Origin: Candidatus Melainabacteria bacterium
GTDB taxonomy: Bacteria; Cyanobacteriota; Vampirovibrionia; Obscuribacterales; Obscuribacteraceae
NCBI GenBank assembly: GCA_017307165.1
Contig: JAFKGK010000003.1
Coordinates: forward strand, 248,001-312,000
DNA: 64,000 nt
Direction: 5' to 3'
The notes under the pieces were generated by a model. It saw nothing but the letters and a program-made list of their open reading frames with translations, searched no databases and was not told the origin of the DNA. Position 1 is the first letter of the stretch; every line of letters starts with the position of its first letter. The translations under genes and the position numbers were made by a program. This document shows, piece by piece, positions 9,495-19,037 of this stretch.

Positions 9495-10634
9495 ATGCAG
9501 ACTCTCAAGCCGGCGGATCGCGATTACTGGAAGCACATCGTGCAAGCCAACAACAAATTTGGTGTTTCGTTATTGGCGGCCATAGCACCGCATTATGCGA
9601 CCGATAATGTGCTGATCTCTCCGACTGGCATATTTTTGACCCTTTCCATGCTTTACAACGGTCTGTCCGGCATGACCTATCAAAAATTGCAGGATGCCTT
9701 GCAATTGCCCTTGCCAACAGAGATCAATCCCTGGAACAAGCAATTGCTCAACTATATCAACCTGCCTAAGGCCGGTCATGAAATACACACGGGCAGTGCC
9801 TTATGGTTTGAAGACAATGTGCGTTGCTTTGAGCAATTTGTGCGCGAGATCATGGATGTATATGGCAGTCAGTTGTATTGCATCAACTTTGGCTCGGCAG
9901 AGGCTGTCGAGCAGATCGATTATTGGGCGCAGACACAGACAGGCGAAAAGATCACCAGGGTGGTCGATGCTCAAGGATTTAACAGCAAAGCCAAGTTTGC
10001 GATCAGCGATCTTTTTTATTTTTACGCTCAGCTCGACAAGGCTTTTAGCAGTGATTTGTTGGCTGGTAAACAGTTTTATCGTGTATCGGGACATCCGGTG
10101 CCTGTAGATATGATGCAAGTCACAGAGCTATTTGCTTATTGGGAGGATGCCAACTCTCAGTGCATCAAGATGCCTTATCGCAACTCTCCTTATTCTTTGT
10201 TTTTAGCTCTGCCCAGGCCAGGAGCCAATCTAGGCGTCTGCGTCGGACATCTGCTCGCGCCCGCCAATCTTTTTATGGGGGCCGGGGCCTCGCCACGCCC
10301 AGTGCATGTTGAGCTGCCCAGGCTCGATCTTTCATTTTGCGCCGATCTCAACCGCTTTTTGCCAAACGCTGGCCTGGGTGGATTGGTGTCGCATGTGGAG
10401 TCAAACGATTTTAGCCTTGTCGCTCCTGATCTTTCGCTTGGGGGCTTCTTTCATGCTGCTGCCCTTAAGGTAAATGAGATCTCGGACGCCAGTCCTCAGC
10501 TGGTGCCGGCCTATGCAGGTCCGGCGGAGTTTAGCATGGAGTTTAACCGGCCTTTTCTTTTGGCTGTGATGGACAATAATACAGGCCAGGTCATCAATGC
10601 CGGTGCGGTTTTGGATCCATCTCTACTCGCTTAG
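9495..10634 (+). CDS. Serpin-fold protein, reactive loop short and atypical
   Basis: A 379-residue protein covering the whole serpin fold. The N-terminal NVLISPTGIFLTLSMLYNG matches the serpin helix A/B region (SPxSIxxALaML..GA). The C-terminal segment FNRPFLLAVMDNNTGQ then INAGAVLDP matches the family signature FxxxxPFLfxIrdn.tg..lF.GrV.nP. No signal peptide is visible, so a cytoplasmic location is likely. Between VNE (hinge start) and the FNRPF signature there are only about 21 residues, and the small-residue hinge (TEAAAAT type) is missing. Serpins lacking that hinge are usually non-inhibitory, so protease inhibition is doubtful. An AGGGA-type ribosome site precedes ATG 9495. Its 3' end overlaps the antiporter gene by 12 bp. 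Confidence 0.85.
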   Translation: MQTLKPADRDYWKHIVQANNKFGVSLLAAIAPHYATDNVLISPTGIFLTLSMLYNGLSGMTYQKLQDALQLPLPTEINPWNKQLLNYINLPKAGHEIHTGSALWFEDNVRCFEQFVREIMDVYGSQLYCINFGSAEAVEQIDYWAQTQTGEKITRVVDAQGFNSKAKFAISDLFYFYAQLDKAFSSDLLAGKQFYRVSGHPVPVDMMQVTELFAYWEDANSQCIKMPYRNSPYSLFLALPRPGANLGVCVGHLLAPANLFMGAGASPRPVHVELPRLDLSFCADLNRFLPNAGLGGLVSHVESNDFSLVAPDLSLGGFFHAAALKVNEISDASPQLVPAYAGPAEFSMEFNRPFLLAVMDNNTGQVINAGAVLDPSLLA

Positions 10635-12203
10635 TTCTGTCGGCAATAATCTCGTTTCTTCAAAATCGAGATCTTTTTGCAGCAGCTTAAAGACTTCTTC
10701 GGCTATTTCGTGCTTTTCTCGCATATCGATGAGGTATTTGCGCTGAGCTTTTATCGCCTCGAGAGCTAGCTCTCGTGCCAATTGGCCTGTTTCTTTTGAT
10801 GCGCCAGCAAGCTCCGCATGATAGGCGGCTTGCTCGAGATGATGATCCAGTACTTTTTGTACGGCTGGATTGTCCAGGTCGATTTCTTTCAGCCTGGCTA
10901 CTTGGTCGACCCGCCTCACTGCTTCTTTTGCCATCGATAGCCGCATTTTGCGCTCATCCTCGGCCCGCGCGTCGGCTTCGTCGTCGGCGCCGATACCCAT
11001 CTTGCGCGCCACTGCTGGCAGTGTCAGGCCTTGCACTAATAGCGAGCTGGCAATCACGCATACAGTGAGAAAGATCAAGAGATCTCGGTGAGGAAATGGC
11101 GCGCCGGAAGAGGTCGTAAGAGGCAAGGCCAATGCCGCAGCCAGTGATACCACGCCTCTCATCCCGGCCCAGGAAAAGACAAATATGCTGCGGACGGTCG
11201 GTCCACTCATATTGCGTGCTTTGAGATAAAAACGCACGATGAGGACAGTCCAGACAAAGCGCACTACAAATGGTGCCAGTATCGCTGTCGTCACCCAGAT
11301 CAGCAGGTGCGCTTGAGGATAGGTCTTGAGCTTTTCTAAGATAGATTCGAGTTGCATACCCATGAGTAAAAAGCAAAAACCATTGAGTATGTAGGAGATA
11401 GTCTCCCAGTTGGCAGTGGAGTGCAGTCTGGTCTGAGAGGAGAGCATTCGCGGACCATGCCAACCCAAAAAGATGCCAGCTGTGACGACCACGATGATGC
11501 CAGATACATGGAGGTGCTCTGCAAGTATATAGGCAACATAAGGAGACAAAAGAGAAACGATGATCTCGACCGGCCGGTGATCGAGTTTGTAGCGTATACG
11601 TGCCAAATACCAGCCTACAGCCAGGCCGATCAAGGCGCCACCTACTCCGACATAGCTCAATCGCGAAAATGCTTGCCAGAAGGAAAAGCCACCAGTCACG
11701 GTGGCGGCCACGGCAAATTGGTAGCTGACCAGGCCGGTCGCGTCATTGAGCAGACTTTCTCCTTTGATCACCTCCATCATGCGCTTGGGTAGATTGACAA
11801 AGCGAGTGATGGCGGAGGCTGCTACTGCATCTGTAGGAGAGACGATGGCACCCAGAGTAAAGGCGACCGACCAAGGCATGTCTGGTACGACCATATGGAT
11901 GGCCATGCCTACGAAAGCAACAGTGGCGAGCACCAGGCCGACTGCCTGGATGATCACTGCTTCACCAACGATCTTTAGCTCTTTCCAGGATGTGTTGTAG
12001 GCATCGAGATAAAGCAATGGCGGCAAGAAAATGAAAAAGACTATGTCTGGTTCGAGTTTGATATCCGGAACGCCTGGCAATAGCGAGATGCCCATGCCGG
12101 CCAGAACCAGCAGGATCGGCAGAGCGATCTTGATACGCTCTGCAAGAGCACCGACTATGCCGATGATGGCGAGCAGAGTGACGATTAATTCGACGGATTG
12201 CAA
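10623..12203 (-). CDS. CPA1-family Na+/H+ antiporter (NhaP-like)
   Basis: A 526-residue membrane protein with 11-12 hydrophobic helices over about residues 1-400, then a charged cytoplasmic tail of about 120 residues likely to form a coiled coil. Family hallmarks are PDIVFFIFLPPLLY early on, GAIVSPTDAVAASAI (the ion-binding PTD segment) and ESLLNDATGLV (the conserved ND pair). Such proteins exchange cytoplasmic Na+ or K+ for H+. The start is TTG at 12203, preceded by GGAGA; the nearest ATG (12213) is in another frame and gives only an 83-codon reading. It is convergent with the serpin gene and apparently monocistronic. Confidence 0.9.
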   Translation of the reverse strand: MQSVELIVTLLAIIGIVGALAERIKIALPILLVLAGMGISLLPGVPDIKLEPDIVFFIFLPPLLYLDAYNTSWKELKIVGEAVIIQAVGLVLATVAFVGMAIHMVVPDMPWSVAFTLGAIVSPTDAVAASAITRFVNLPKRMMEVIKGESLLNDATGLVSYQFAVAATVTGGFSFWQAFSRLSYVGVGGALIGLAVGWYLARIRYKLDHRPVEIIVSLLSPYVAYILAEHLHVSGIIVVVTAGIFLGWHGPRMLSSQTRLHSTANWETISYILNGFCFLLMGMQLESILEKLKTYPQAHLLIWVTTAILAPFVVRFVWTVLIVRFYLKARNMSGPTVRSIFVFSWAGMRGVVSLAAALALPLTTSSGAPFPHRDLLIFLTVCVIASSLLVQGLTLPAVARKMGIGADDEADARAEDERKMRLSMAKEAVRRVDQVARLKEIDLDNPAVQKVLDHHLEQAAYHAELAGASKETGQLARELALEAIKAQRKYLIDMREKHEIAEEVFKLLQKDLDFEETRLLPTELSE

Positions 12204-12330
12204 ACTTTGACATGTCTCCGATGATGACGTTATTTTAGCTATTTATGCTTACAATTGCGTATAGAGTGCCTGACTTATAAAATATTTGTGGCGGCACGCG
12301 GTTTTTTGTCTCGTCCTGGTGAGGGCCTTT

Positions 12331-13068
12331 ATGAAACCAAATAAAATACAGGCTCTGATGGCTTTTGCTGGTTTTTGCTCTTTAGTACTAACTGCAAACC
12401 AGCAGGCTTGCAGTGCAGTATTTGCTGCTAACATTCCTGACAAAACTGACAAGTCCTTTAATTTAAATGCCTGGCAGGCTCCCTACGATCGTGGCATTGC
12501 TCTTTTGGATCAGGCCAAGCCTCGGGCGGCAGAATTGGAGTTTCAAAAGAGTATCAAATTGTTGCAGCAGCACAAAAATGCTGATGCTCTGAGCGACGCC
12601 TATCACAAGCTAGCAAATTGCCAGGCACTCGACGGGCAGACAGTTAAGGCTGAGGCCTCCTATCGTAAGTCTCTCGCTGTCTTGCAGGCTAAATATGGTG
12701 CAAACAGCATCAAGTGCGCTCCCGCTCTAGTGGCTCTGGGAGGCTTTTTTGAGTCTTTAGGGGATCACTCCTGCGCCAGCGCTTTTTACCAAAAAGCTAC
12801 TAGCTTGAGCGAAAGGCGGCAGGGATCTATCGATCCATCCATCACTGCCGGCTATTTGATCCAAAGGCCTGGATCTATCTTACGCAACTTTGATCTACCA
12901 GCCTATAGCTCGAGGTCAAAAGATCTCAGCGACCGGGCCTCCTTGAGTTCTAGTCGCTCTCTCTTGGAGAGTCTCCAAAAACCGCATCCCGATCTCTTGG
13001 GCAATAGCGAAGACGCCGACAAGGTTTTGTTAAATGACTTTGAGAAACAATATGGCATCAAAAATTAG
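12331..13068 (+). CDS. Secreted TPR protein
   Basis: A 245-residue protein starting at ATG 12331 (GAGGG ribosome site), with a signal peptide ending around AFA/AN near residue 34. Two to three TPR units follow (about 45-150), with the typical A-x(2)-Y-x-K-L-A-N and A-x-A-S-Y-R-K-S-L patterns. The rest is Ser-rich and low in obvious structure. TPRs mediate protein contacts, so an export or envelope scaffold role is possible; no substrate can be named. The end overlaps the start of the next TPR gene by 17 bases, so the two are translationally coupled and probably work together. Confidence 0.75.
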   Translation: MKPNKIQALMAFAGFCSLVLTANQQACSAVFAANIPDKTDKSFNLNAWQAPYDRGIALLDQAKPRAAELEFQKSIKLLQQHKNADALSDAYHKLANCQALDGQTVKAEASYRKSLAVLQAKYGANSIKCAPALVALGGFFESLGDHSCASAFYQKATSLSERRQGSIDPSITAGYLIQRPGSILRNFDLPAYSSRSKDLSDRASLSSSRSLLESLQKPHPDLLGNSEDADKVLLNDFEKQYGIKN

Positions 13069-14584
13069 TCTTGCTTTGAGTCTGGCTTTAGCGCTATGTC
13101 TGTGTCCTGTGGCTCAGGCAGCGCAGGCAGACGTCGCCTACGAGGCAGCCATGGCTAGAGGTCGTCAGGCTCTTGATGCTCGAGATCTCGTCCGGGCTGA
13201 GGCTGCTTTTAGATCGGCTCTCAGTCTCAGTCGCAAAAGTAAGTCAAATCAAAAACCAGATGTAGATGCCACCATCTCCTGTCTAAATAAGCTTGCCGGT
13301 GTGCTTGCTCTGCGTCAAAAAAGTGCCCAGGCACGCAGACTCTATGTAGAACAATTGAGTTTGATCGAGAGCAATTACGGCAAGGATTCGCTAAAATTGG
13401 TGCCGGCTTTGATAGGACTCGGCAGTCTGCAGGAGTCCGAAGGCAATCCGCAATTGGCCATGCCTTTTTATAAGAGAGCATTTGCGATCAACGAAAGAAA
13501 TTACGGCACTTTTAGTCCTGAGGTCGTTTCAGGTTTGCGAGGGCTGGGCCGTGCGGCCTTTAGCGTTGGAGATAAAAAGAGCGCTCACGCGCATTTGCAT
13601 CAGGCCATGCGTATCTTGCTCGATAAGCCTGGATTGTCCAGCAGTCATGAGATGGAGAGTCTGTTAAAAGATTACCGGGACTTGATTGTCCGCATGGATG
13701 GTACTGATGCTGATAGCGATCTTGTGGCGGCTTTTAAGACTGATATGGCCAAGTTGCAGGCTATTTCACCAGATGCGATGACAAATAATGTTAATAGCGA
13801 GCTGTCTCAGTACGAGCAGGCTCGTCACTATGACAAACGGCAATTTAAGCGAGCGCAGGACGATTTTGAGACAGGGGTATTGTCGCGCGATCTGGGGCTG
13901 CCTTCGGTCGATGTGGTGCTTTCGCCTGCATACGACGTGGTCAATACGACTATTTTCGATCAGGGCCGATTTGCTCAATCAGCTGATTTTTATATGCGCA
14001 AGATCGCTATAGATACAAAGGCATTGGGTGAAAAGCATCCTAGTCTAGCCAATGATCTCGTTGGACTGGCTCTGTATTATATCAACGCTGGCAAGTATCC
14101 AAATGCGATACCATTACTGCGCAAGGCAATAGCCATATATGATGGCGTATATGGTGCGGACAATCTCATGACCTTGCGTACTAGGGCCAATCTAATTCTA
14201 GCTCTTAACGCCACGCAGCAGCGCCAGGAAGCGATCGATTTGGCCAGGGCCAATGTCTCAGGCTTCGAGCAGCAACTGCATAATGCCGCTCCAGTGCTCA
14301 AAAAAGAGTACTCCAGCGCCATCAACCAGTATGCATTTCTCCTTGCTCAAGATGGTCGATACCCGGAGTCCATAGAGATCTATGCCAAGGCCCTCCCTGT
14401 CTGTGAAAGCATCAATGGTGCCGACAGCCGCATGACGATCGCCTGCATCAGAGACTACATAAGAGTGCTGCAAATGGACGGCCAGGCTCAGAGTCTCGCC
14501 CTGGCTGCCGATCTCGGTAAGCGATTGGCCAGTATATCGGCTCAGGCTCAATCGCCCTTAGACGCTACTTTGACCTTGGATTGA
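13052..14584 (+). CDS. Secreted TPR protein (kinesin-light-chain-like repeats)
   Basis: A 510-residue protein with signal peptide (cleavage likely after AQAAQA near residue 26). TPR units lie at about residues 30-190 and again 300-440. The second block carries the ALGEKHPSLANDLVGLA and YPNAIPLLRKAIAIY patterns of kinesin-light-chain-type TPRs. I prefer ATG 13052, directly before a basic/hydrophobic signal, over ATG 13034. It is coupled to the previous TPR gene and has the same layout as the TPR gene on the minus strand at 21407-22813, which has the same GPDHPSVARDL-type repeat, suggesting paralogy. Its 3' end overlaps the convergent RND adaptor gene by 37 bp. Function unknown. Confidence 0.78.
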   Translation: MASKISLALSLALALCLCPVAQAAQADVAYEAAMARGRQALDARDLVRAEAAFRSALSLSRKSKSNQKPDVDATISCLNKLAGVLALRQKSAQARRLYVEQLSLIESNYGKDSLKLVPALIGLGSLQESEGNPQLAMPFYKRAFAINERNYGTFSPEVVSGLRGLGRAAFSVGDKKSAHAHLHQAMRILLDKPGLSSSHEMESLLKDYRDLIVRMDGTDADSDLVAAFKTDMAKLQAISPDAMTNNVNSELSQYEQARHYDKRQFKRAQDDFETGVLSRDLGLPSVDVVLSPAYDVVNTTIFDQGRFAQSADFYMRKIAIDTKALGEKHPSLANDLVGLALYYINAGKYPNAIPLLRKAIAIYDGVYGADNLMTLRTRANLILALNATQQRQEAIDLARANVSGFEQQLHNAAPVLKKEYSSAINQYAFLLAQDGRYPESIEIYAKALPVCESINGADSRMTIACIRDYIRVLQMDGQAQSLALAADLGKRLASISAQAQSPLDATLTLD

Positions 14585-15810
14585 TTTTGCAATTCTTCTG
14601 AGCCCTGAGTAGCCACCTGGTCGCCTTCTTTGATATTGCCAAAGATTTCGACCAGACCACCCATGACCTGTCCTTTGCGCACAGTGACCCACTCGACTGT
14701 GTCATTGTCTATCTTGCAGACGAAGGTGTTGAGAGGCGTAGACACGACTGCGCTCTCTGGCACAAAGAGTGAGGCCTCGCGCCGACGAGTGGGCCAATAG
14801 ACCTTGCAAAACATGCCGGGGAGTATCTGCCAATCTGGATTGAAATAATTGAGCTCCACGGGCATGGTCCGCGTGTCTTTATCCAGGCTGTTGCTGATAC
14901 GCGCGACAGTACCGTTAAACTTGCGTCCAGGAAAAGAGGACACTGTAAATCTCACCTGGGAGCCGACCACTACGCCGGCGGTATCGAGCTCCGGTACCGG
15001 TGCGATGATGCGCAAGAGATCGAGTTGCTTGACTCTGCATATGGGAGGATAGGCGCCTGAACCATCTGGACCTACATATGAGCCTGTGTGCAATTTGCGC
15101 TCGGTCACGTAGCCATTGAATGGAGCCTTGATCTCGAGATAAGATGCAAAATCAGAATAATTTTCGAAGCCTTTGATCTTGGCCGCAAGTTCTTCTTTGC
15201 GCATGGTTACTTCGTGATCCTTGGCATTGACTCGCTGTATGAGTGCGTTGACGTCTTGCTTGTCTGCTTCGACCGATTGCGACCATTGCACTACATCATT
15301 GTCAGCGATTACTCCTGGCACCAGACTAGCGCTATAGACACGTTGGTATGTCGACTGGTCCGCGAGCAAATTGGCTTGCTTTTTTTTGAGCTCGGCCTTG
15401 ATATCAGCCAGGTCTGATTCTTCTGAGGCAACAGCGGCCTTGGCTGCTGCCACTCGGGCAAGGGCCTCGTTACGCGAAGCAAGGTATTCGGGGGCGTACA
15501 TCCTTGCCATGATCTGATCTTTTTTGACGACCGACCCTCTGTCCACCCCGATCCATTCTACGTATCCGCGGACCTTGGGATAGACCAGTACATCCTGGTA
15601 GGCATCGATTTCTCCAGGCAGTTGGTCCTCGCGAAAGAGTGTCTTCGAAACAACTGCGGTTGTCGCCACCGATACTGCATTGTCGGTCGCCTTTTCGATC
15701 TCTTTGTGCTGCGATTTTTGGTATTGCTGATAAGCAAAAAAGCCACCCGCGCAAGCGACGATAGCTACTAGAGCTAGAGCCATGCTTTTAGTGTTTGAGC
15801 TCGAGGACAT
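14548..15810 (-). CDS. RND efflux periplasmic adaptor (HlyD/AcrA family)
   Basis: A 420-residue membrane-fusion protein. An N-terminal hydrophobic anchor (about 8-27) is followed by a lipoyl half-motif (YPKVRGYVEWIGVDRGSVVK), a long alpha-hairpin coiled coil (about 110-210) and the second lipoyl half (IKAPFNGYVTERKLHTGSYV). Beta-barrel and membrane-proximal domains lie up to about 400. It would bridge the inner-membrane permease and the outer-membrane channel. It is the last gene of a three-gene operon, 12 bases after the permease, in the order outer-membrane factor, permease, adaptor. The substrate cannot be told from sequence. Confidence 0.92.
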   Translation of the reverse strand: MSSSSNTKSMALALVAIVACAGGFFAYQQYQKSQHKEIEKATDNAVSVATTAVVSKTLFREDQLPGEIDAYQDVLVYPKVRGYVEWIGVDRGSVVKKDQIMARMYAPEYLASRNEALARVAAAKAAVASEESDLADIKAELKKKQANLLADQSTYQRVYSASLVPGVIADNDVVQWSQSVEADKQDVNALIQRVNAKDHEVTMRKEELAAKIKGFENYSDFASYLEIKAPFNGYVTERKLHTGSYVGPDGSGAYPPICRVKQLDLLRIIAPVPELDTAGVVVGSQVRFTVSSFPGRKFNGTVARISNSLDKDTRTMPVELNYFNPDWQILPGMFCKVYWPTRRREASLFVPESAVVSTPLNTFVCKIDNDTVEWVTVRKGQVMGGLVEIFGNIKEGDQVATQGSEELQNQSKVKVASKGD

Positions 15811-15822
15811 TTTGTTTTCTCC

Positions 15823-18800
15823 CTAGAGTCCGTGGTCTGCCGGATGCATGCTGTGAGAGCCAATGCGGGCCTTGTTTTGGATGATGGCAAAGACCAGCGG
15901 CAATAATGTGAGGACCGAACTCGTGGACATCACCAGGCCACCGATGACGGCGCGGCCTAACGGTGCGCTCTGGCCCGCGGATAGAGCCATTGGCACCATC
16001 CCTGCCACCATCGCGATGGAGGTCATGAGGATGGGGCGCATGCGACTCTGAGCTGCGTGTACGGCTGCTTCTTGAGCGGACATTCCTCCTTCTTGTCTCG
16101 ATTTTTCGGCAAAGACCACAAGCAGGATGGCATTGGCGATACCGACCCCGGTACACATGATGGCGCCCATAAACGATTGCACATTGAGGGTGGTGCCTGT
16201 GATCATCAAAAATGACAAGACGCCGAGGAGGATCGCTGGCGTTGTAGACATGACGATCAAGACTATGCGTGCTTGTTGAAAATATGCCAGCAGCATGAGG
16301 GCGATGACGCCTACTGCCAGGCCTAGACCGGAGATGAGGTGGGTAAAGGTGTCTTCGAGCAACGGCACCTGGCCCATGACGTCGACAAAGACGCCTTGAG
16401 GTGGCTTGCCTGCACGTTTGACGGCTTGTTTGACAGCCTCGCCTACAGATCCCAGGTCGGCGCCGGAGAGATTGGCCGTGAGCGAGACCATGCGCACCAT
16501 GTTGTATCTATCGTATTCGCCGTGGGTGACACCGTACTCCACCTTTGCCACGTCCTGGATGAGTGGGTGCTGTGGTCGGCGAGTCTTAGATTCAAAGTAT
16601 TCTTGATCGATATGCTTGTCCACCAGCTCGTCACGCTCGCGCATCTGGATCTTGTTGCGGGCGCTCATGGTTGGAAAATTGGCTATATCGTCCTTTGATT
16701 TGATCTGGTCCTGGGGCACCTGCACCTGTACTTGATAGGAAAAGCCGCTGTCCGGATCTCGCCACAAGCTGAGATTGACAAACCTGCTGGAAAAAAATGC
16801 TGGTTGTAGCGACATGCCGATTTCTTCGGCTGTAACACCCAGCTGTCCGGCGAGTTCGCGATCGATATCGATGTCGACGGTCGGATAGTCTAGCGCCTGT
16901 CCCCAATTAAGATCTCTAAGGGTAGGGATCTTTTGCATCTCTTCTAATACTTTGTTGGCAAAGACCTTGTCGGCGATGAGGTTGGGGCCGGATATCTGGA
17001 CCGAGATCGGTGTCGGCGAGCCGAGGTTCATGATCTGGCTGACGAGGTCGCCAGGTTCAAAGGAAAACTTTGTGTCAGGGACGGCCTTTTGGAGACGCTT
17101 GCGCAAATTGTCCTGAAACTGCGCCATGTTTATATGAGCGTCTTCTTTCAACTGTACGTCTATGACGGCCTGATGCGGGCCAGATGTCCAGAGAAAGGCA
17201 GAAGAGATGGGAAACATCGGAGGTTGTTGACCGGCATAGCCCAGGACTTTCTCGACATTAGCCTCGCCAACTTCTTGCTTGACTTGATTGACAAAGGCGG
17301 CGACACGCTTTTCGAGTGCTTCGACGCGCATGCCTGTAGGTGCGGATACCCGCACTCTAAATTGGCTCGAGGCGGAGGCGGGAAACATCTCCTTCCCGAT
17401 GGTGTTGTATAGGATAAGTACGCCCGAGATGGCGATAATGAGATAAACCGGAATGATCACCATCTTTAGTGGCAGCATAAAATGGATGAGATCGCTCAGT
17501 TTGTCTTTGAGATGATCGATCAGATCTTTTTTGGGCTCGCCATGGCCCTCTCCATGCGGTTCTTCTTTGACCAGGACGATTGCCATGATCGGCACGAGAG
17601 TCGAGGCCAGTGTCGTGGATGCTACCATCGCAAAGCCCACGGCCAATGATAAGGGGATGAAAAGCTCTCGAGTGATGCCGGTCATGAAAAAGGAAGGGAT
17701 AAAGACTGCGACCACCGATAGCATGGCGAGCAGGCGTGGGACCATGGTTTCTACGCAGGCATCGTAGACTGCTCTGGCCTTGGCCGCGCCTGCTGCCAGG
17801 TGGCTGTGCATGTTTTCGATACAGACCGTGGCTTCGTCGACAAGAATGCCGATGGAGAGGGCAAGTCCCGACAGAGTTTGGATATTGATCGTCTGACCGC
17901 AAAGCCAGAGGCCAACGATGGCTGACATCAGCGAGAGAGGTATGGTCGTGACAACGATGAGGGTGGATCTGATGTCTCGCAAAAAGAGCAGGATCATCAG
18001 GCCGGGCAGGATTGTTCCGAGCAGACCCTCATGAAAAACGTCGTTGATGGCCTCTCTGACATATTTTGACTGGTCAAACTCGTACGATACCCTGACGTCG
18101 GAAGGCAGCATTGCTTGCATCCTTGGCAAAGCAGCGTTGAGGGCGTCCACGACCGATACAGTAGAAGCATCGGCCCGTTTGACCGCTGGGATATAGACGG
18201 TTCGACGCCCTTGAAATAAAGCATATCCAGCAAGAATATCGGAAGAATCCTCAACCTTGCCCACGTCTCTGATCCTGATTTGTGGCCCATGGCCGGTGCG
18301 GATCGGTAGATCGTCCAGCTGGTGTATGTCGGGCAGGTCCGAATTGACCGGGGCGATGCGCAAATAGTCTCCAGTGCGTACATTGCCTGCAGGCAAGACC
18401 TTATTGCCAGTCATCAAGGCCTGGATCATTTCATCGCCAGAGATATTGTATCGGCGTAATTTTTCGGCATCCACGCTGATGACTATACTGCGGATATTGC
18501 CGCCAAAGGGCGGGGGAGCCTCTGCACCAGGCACGGTGGCGAGTAGCGGCCTGATCCGTGTATAGGCCAGATCCTCCAGCTCTTTTACGGTCTTGACCGC
18601 GGACGATAAGACTAGCTGGCCTACGGGCAAGCTGCCCGCGTCAAACCTCAGCACGAAAGGGTTATAGGTGCCGTGCGGCATCAAGCTCGTCGCCCTGTTG
18701 GCCATGGCCACCACGGCTGCCATGGCAGAGGCCATGTCTGTGTCAGGGTGAAAATAGATCTTTATCAGTGCGACGTTCTGGATAGACTTGGACTCTATGT

Positions 18801-19035
18801 GCTCGATACCTGGCACGTAGAGAAAATACAGCTCATAGTTGGACGTGAGATAACCTTCCATTTGGGCTGGCGACATGCCGCCATAACCCTGGATAACATA
18901 GATGGCGGGGATCTTGAGATCAGGAAAAATGTCTTGCTTCATGCTCGAGAGAGCAAGCACTGCTACTGAGACCACAGCAAGGATCGCGGCGACTATGGTT
19001 ACAGGACGTCTGAGGGCTAGGGCGATGATCCACAT
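15823..19035 (-). CDS. RND-family efflux permease
   Basis: A 1070-residue inner-membrane pump of full RND length: one N-terminal helix, a large periplasmic loop, a helix bundle, a second loop and a second bundle, i.e. 12 membrane helices. ILVDEATVCIENM matches RND motif A in TM4, where AcrB has adjacent Asp residues; here the second is Glu. FRVRVSAPTGMRVEALEKRV opens the second periplasmic half. The protein exports hydrophobic compounds or metals by proton antiport. A cytoplasmic insertion rich in Glu/His/Gly (KEEPHGEGHGEPKK) follows TM6. It starts 3 bases from the end of the outer-membrane factor gene, and the complete tripartite system is encoded here. Confidence 0.93.
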   Translation of the reverse strand: MWIIALALRRPVTIVAAILAVVSVAVLALSSMKQDIFPDLKIPAIYVIQGYGGMSPAQMEGYLTSNYELYFLYVPGIEHIESKSIQNVALIKIYFHPDTDMASAMAAVVAMANRATSLMPHGTYNPFVLRFDAGSLPVGQLVLSSAVKTVKELEDLAYTRIRPLLATVPGAEAPPPFGGNIRSIVISVDAEKLRRYNISGDEMIQALMTGNKVLPAGNVRTGDYLRIAPVNSDLPDIHQLDDLPIRTGHGPQIRIRDVGKVEDSSDILAGYALFQGRRTVYIPAVKRADASTVSVVDALNAALPRMQAMLPSDVRVSYEFDQSKYVREAINDVFHEGLLGTILPGLMILLFLRDIRSTLIVVTTIPLSLMSAIVGLWLCGQTINIQTLSGLALSIGILVDEATVCIENMHSHLAAGAAKARAVYDACVETMVPRLLAMLSVVAVFIPSFFMTGITRELFIPLSLAVGFAMVASTTLASTLVPIMAIVLVKEEPHGEGHGEPKKDLIDHLKDKLSDLIHFMLPLKMVIIPVYLIIAISGVLILYNTIGKEMFPASASSQFRVRVSAPTGMRVEALEKRVAAFVNQVKQEVGEANVEKVLGYAGQQPPMFPISSAFLWTSGPHQAVIDVQLKEDAHINMAQFQDNLRKRLQKAVPDTKFSFEPGDLVSQIMNLGSPTPISVQISGPNLIADKVFANKVLEEMQKIPTLRDLNWGQALDYPTVDIDIDRELAGQLGVTAEEIGMSLQPAFFSSRFVNLSLWRDPDSGFSYQVQVQVPQDQIKSKDDIANFPTMSARNKIQMRERDELVDKHIDQEYFESKTRRPQHPLIQDVAKVEYGVTHGEYDRYNMVRMVSLTANLSGADLGSVGEAVKQAVKRAGKPPQGVFVDVMGQVPLLEDTFTHLISGLGLAVGVIALMLLAYFQQARIVLIVMSTTPAILLGVLSFLMITGTTLNVQSFMGAIMCTGVGIANAILLVVFAEKSRQEGGMSAQEAAVHAAQSRMRPILMTSIAMVAGMVPMALSAGQSAPLGRAVIGGLVMSTSSVLTLLPLVFAIIQNKARIGSHSMHPADHGL

Positions 19036-19037
19036 AT

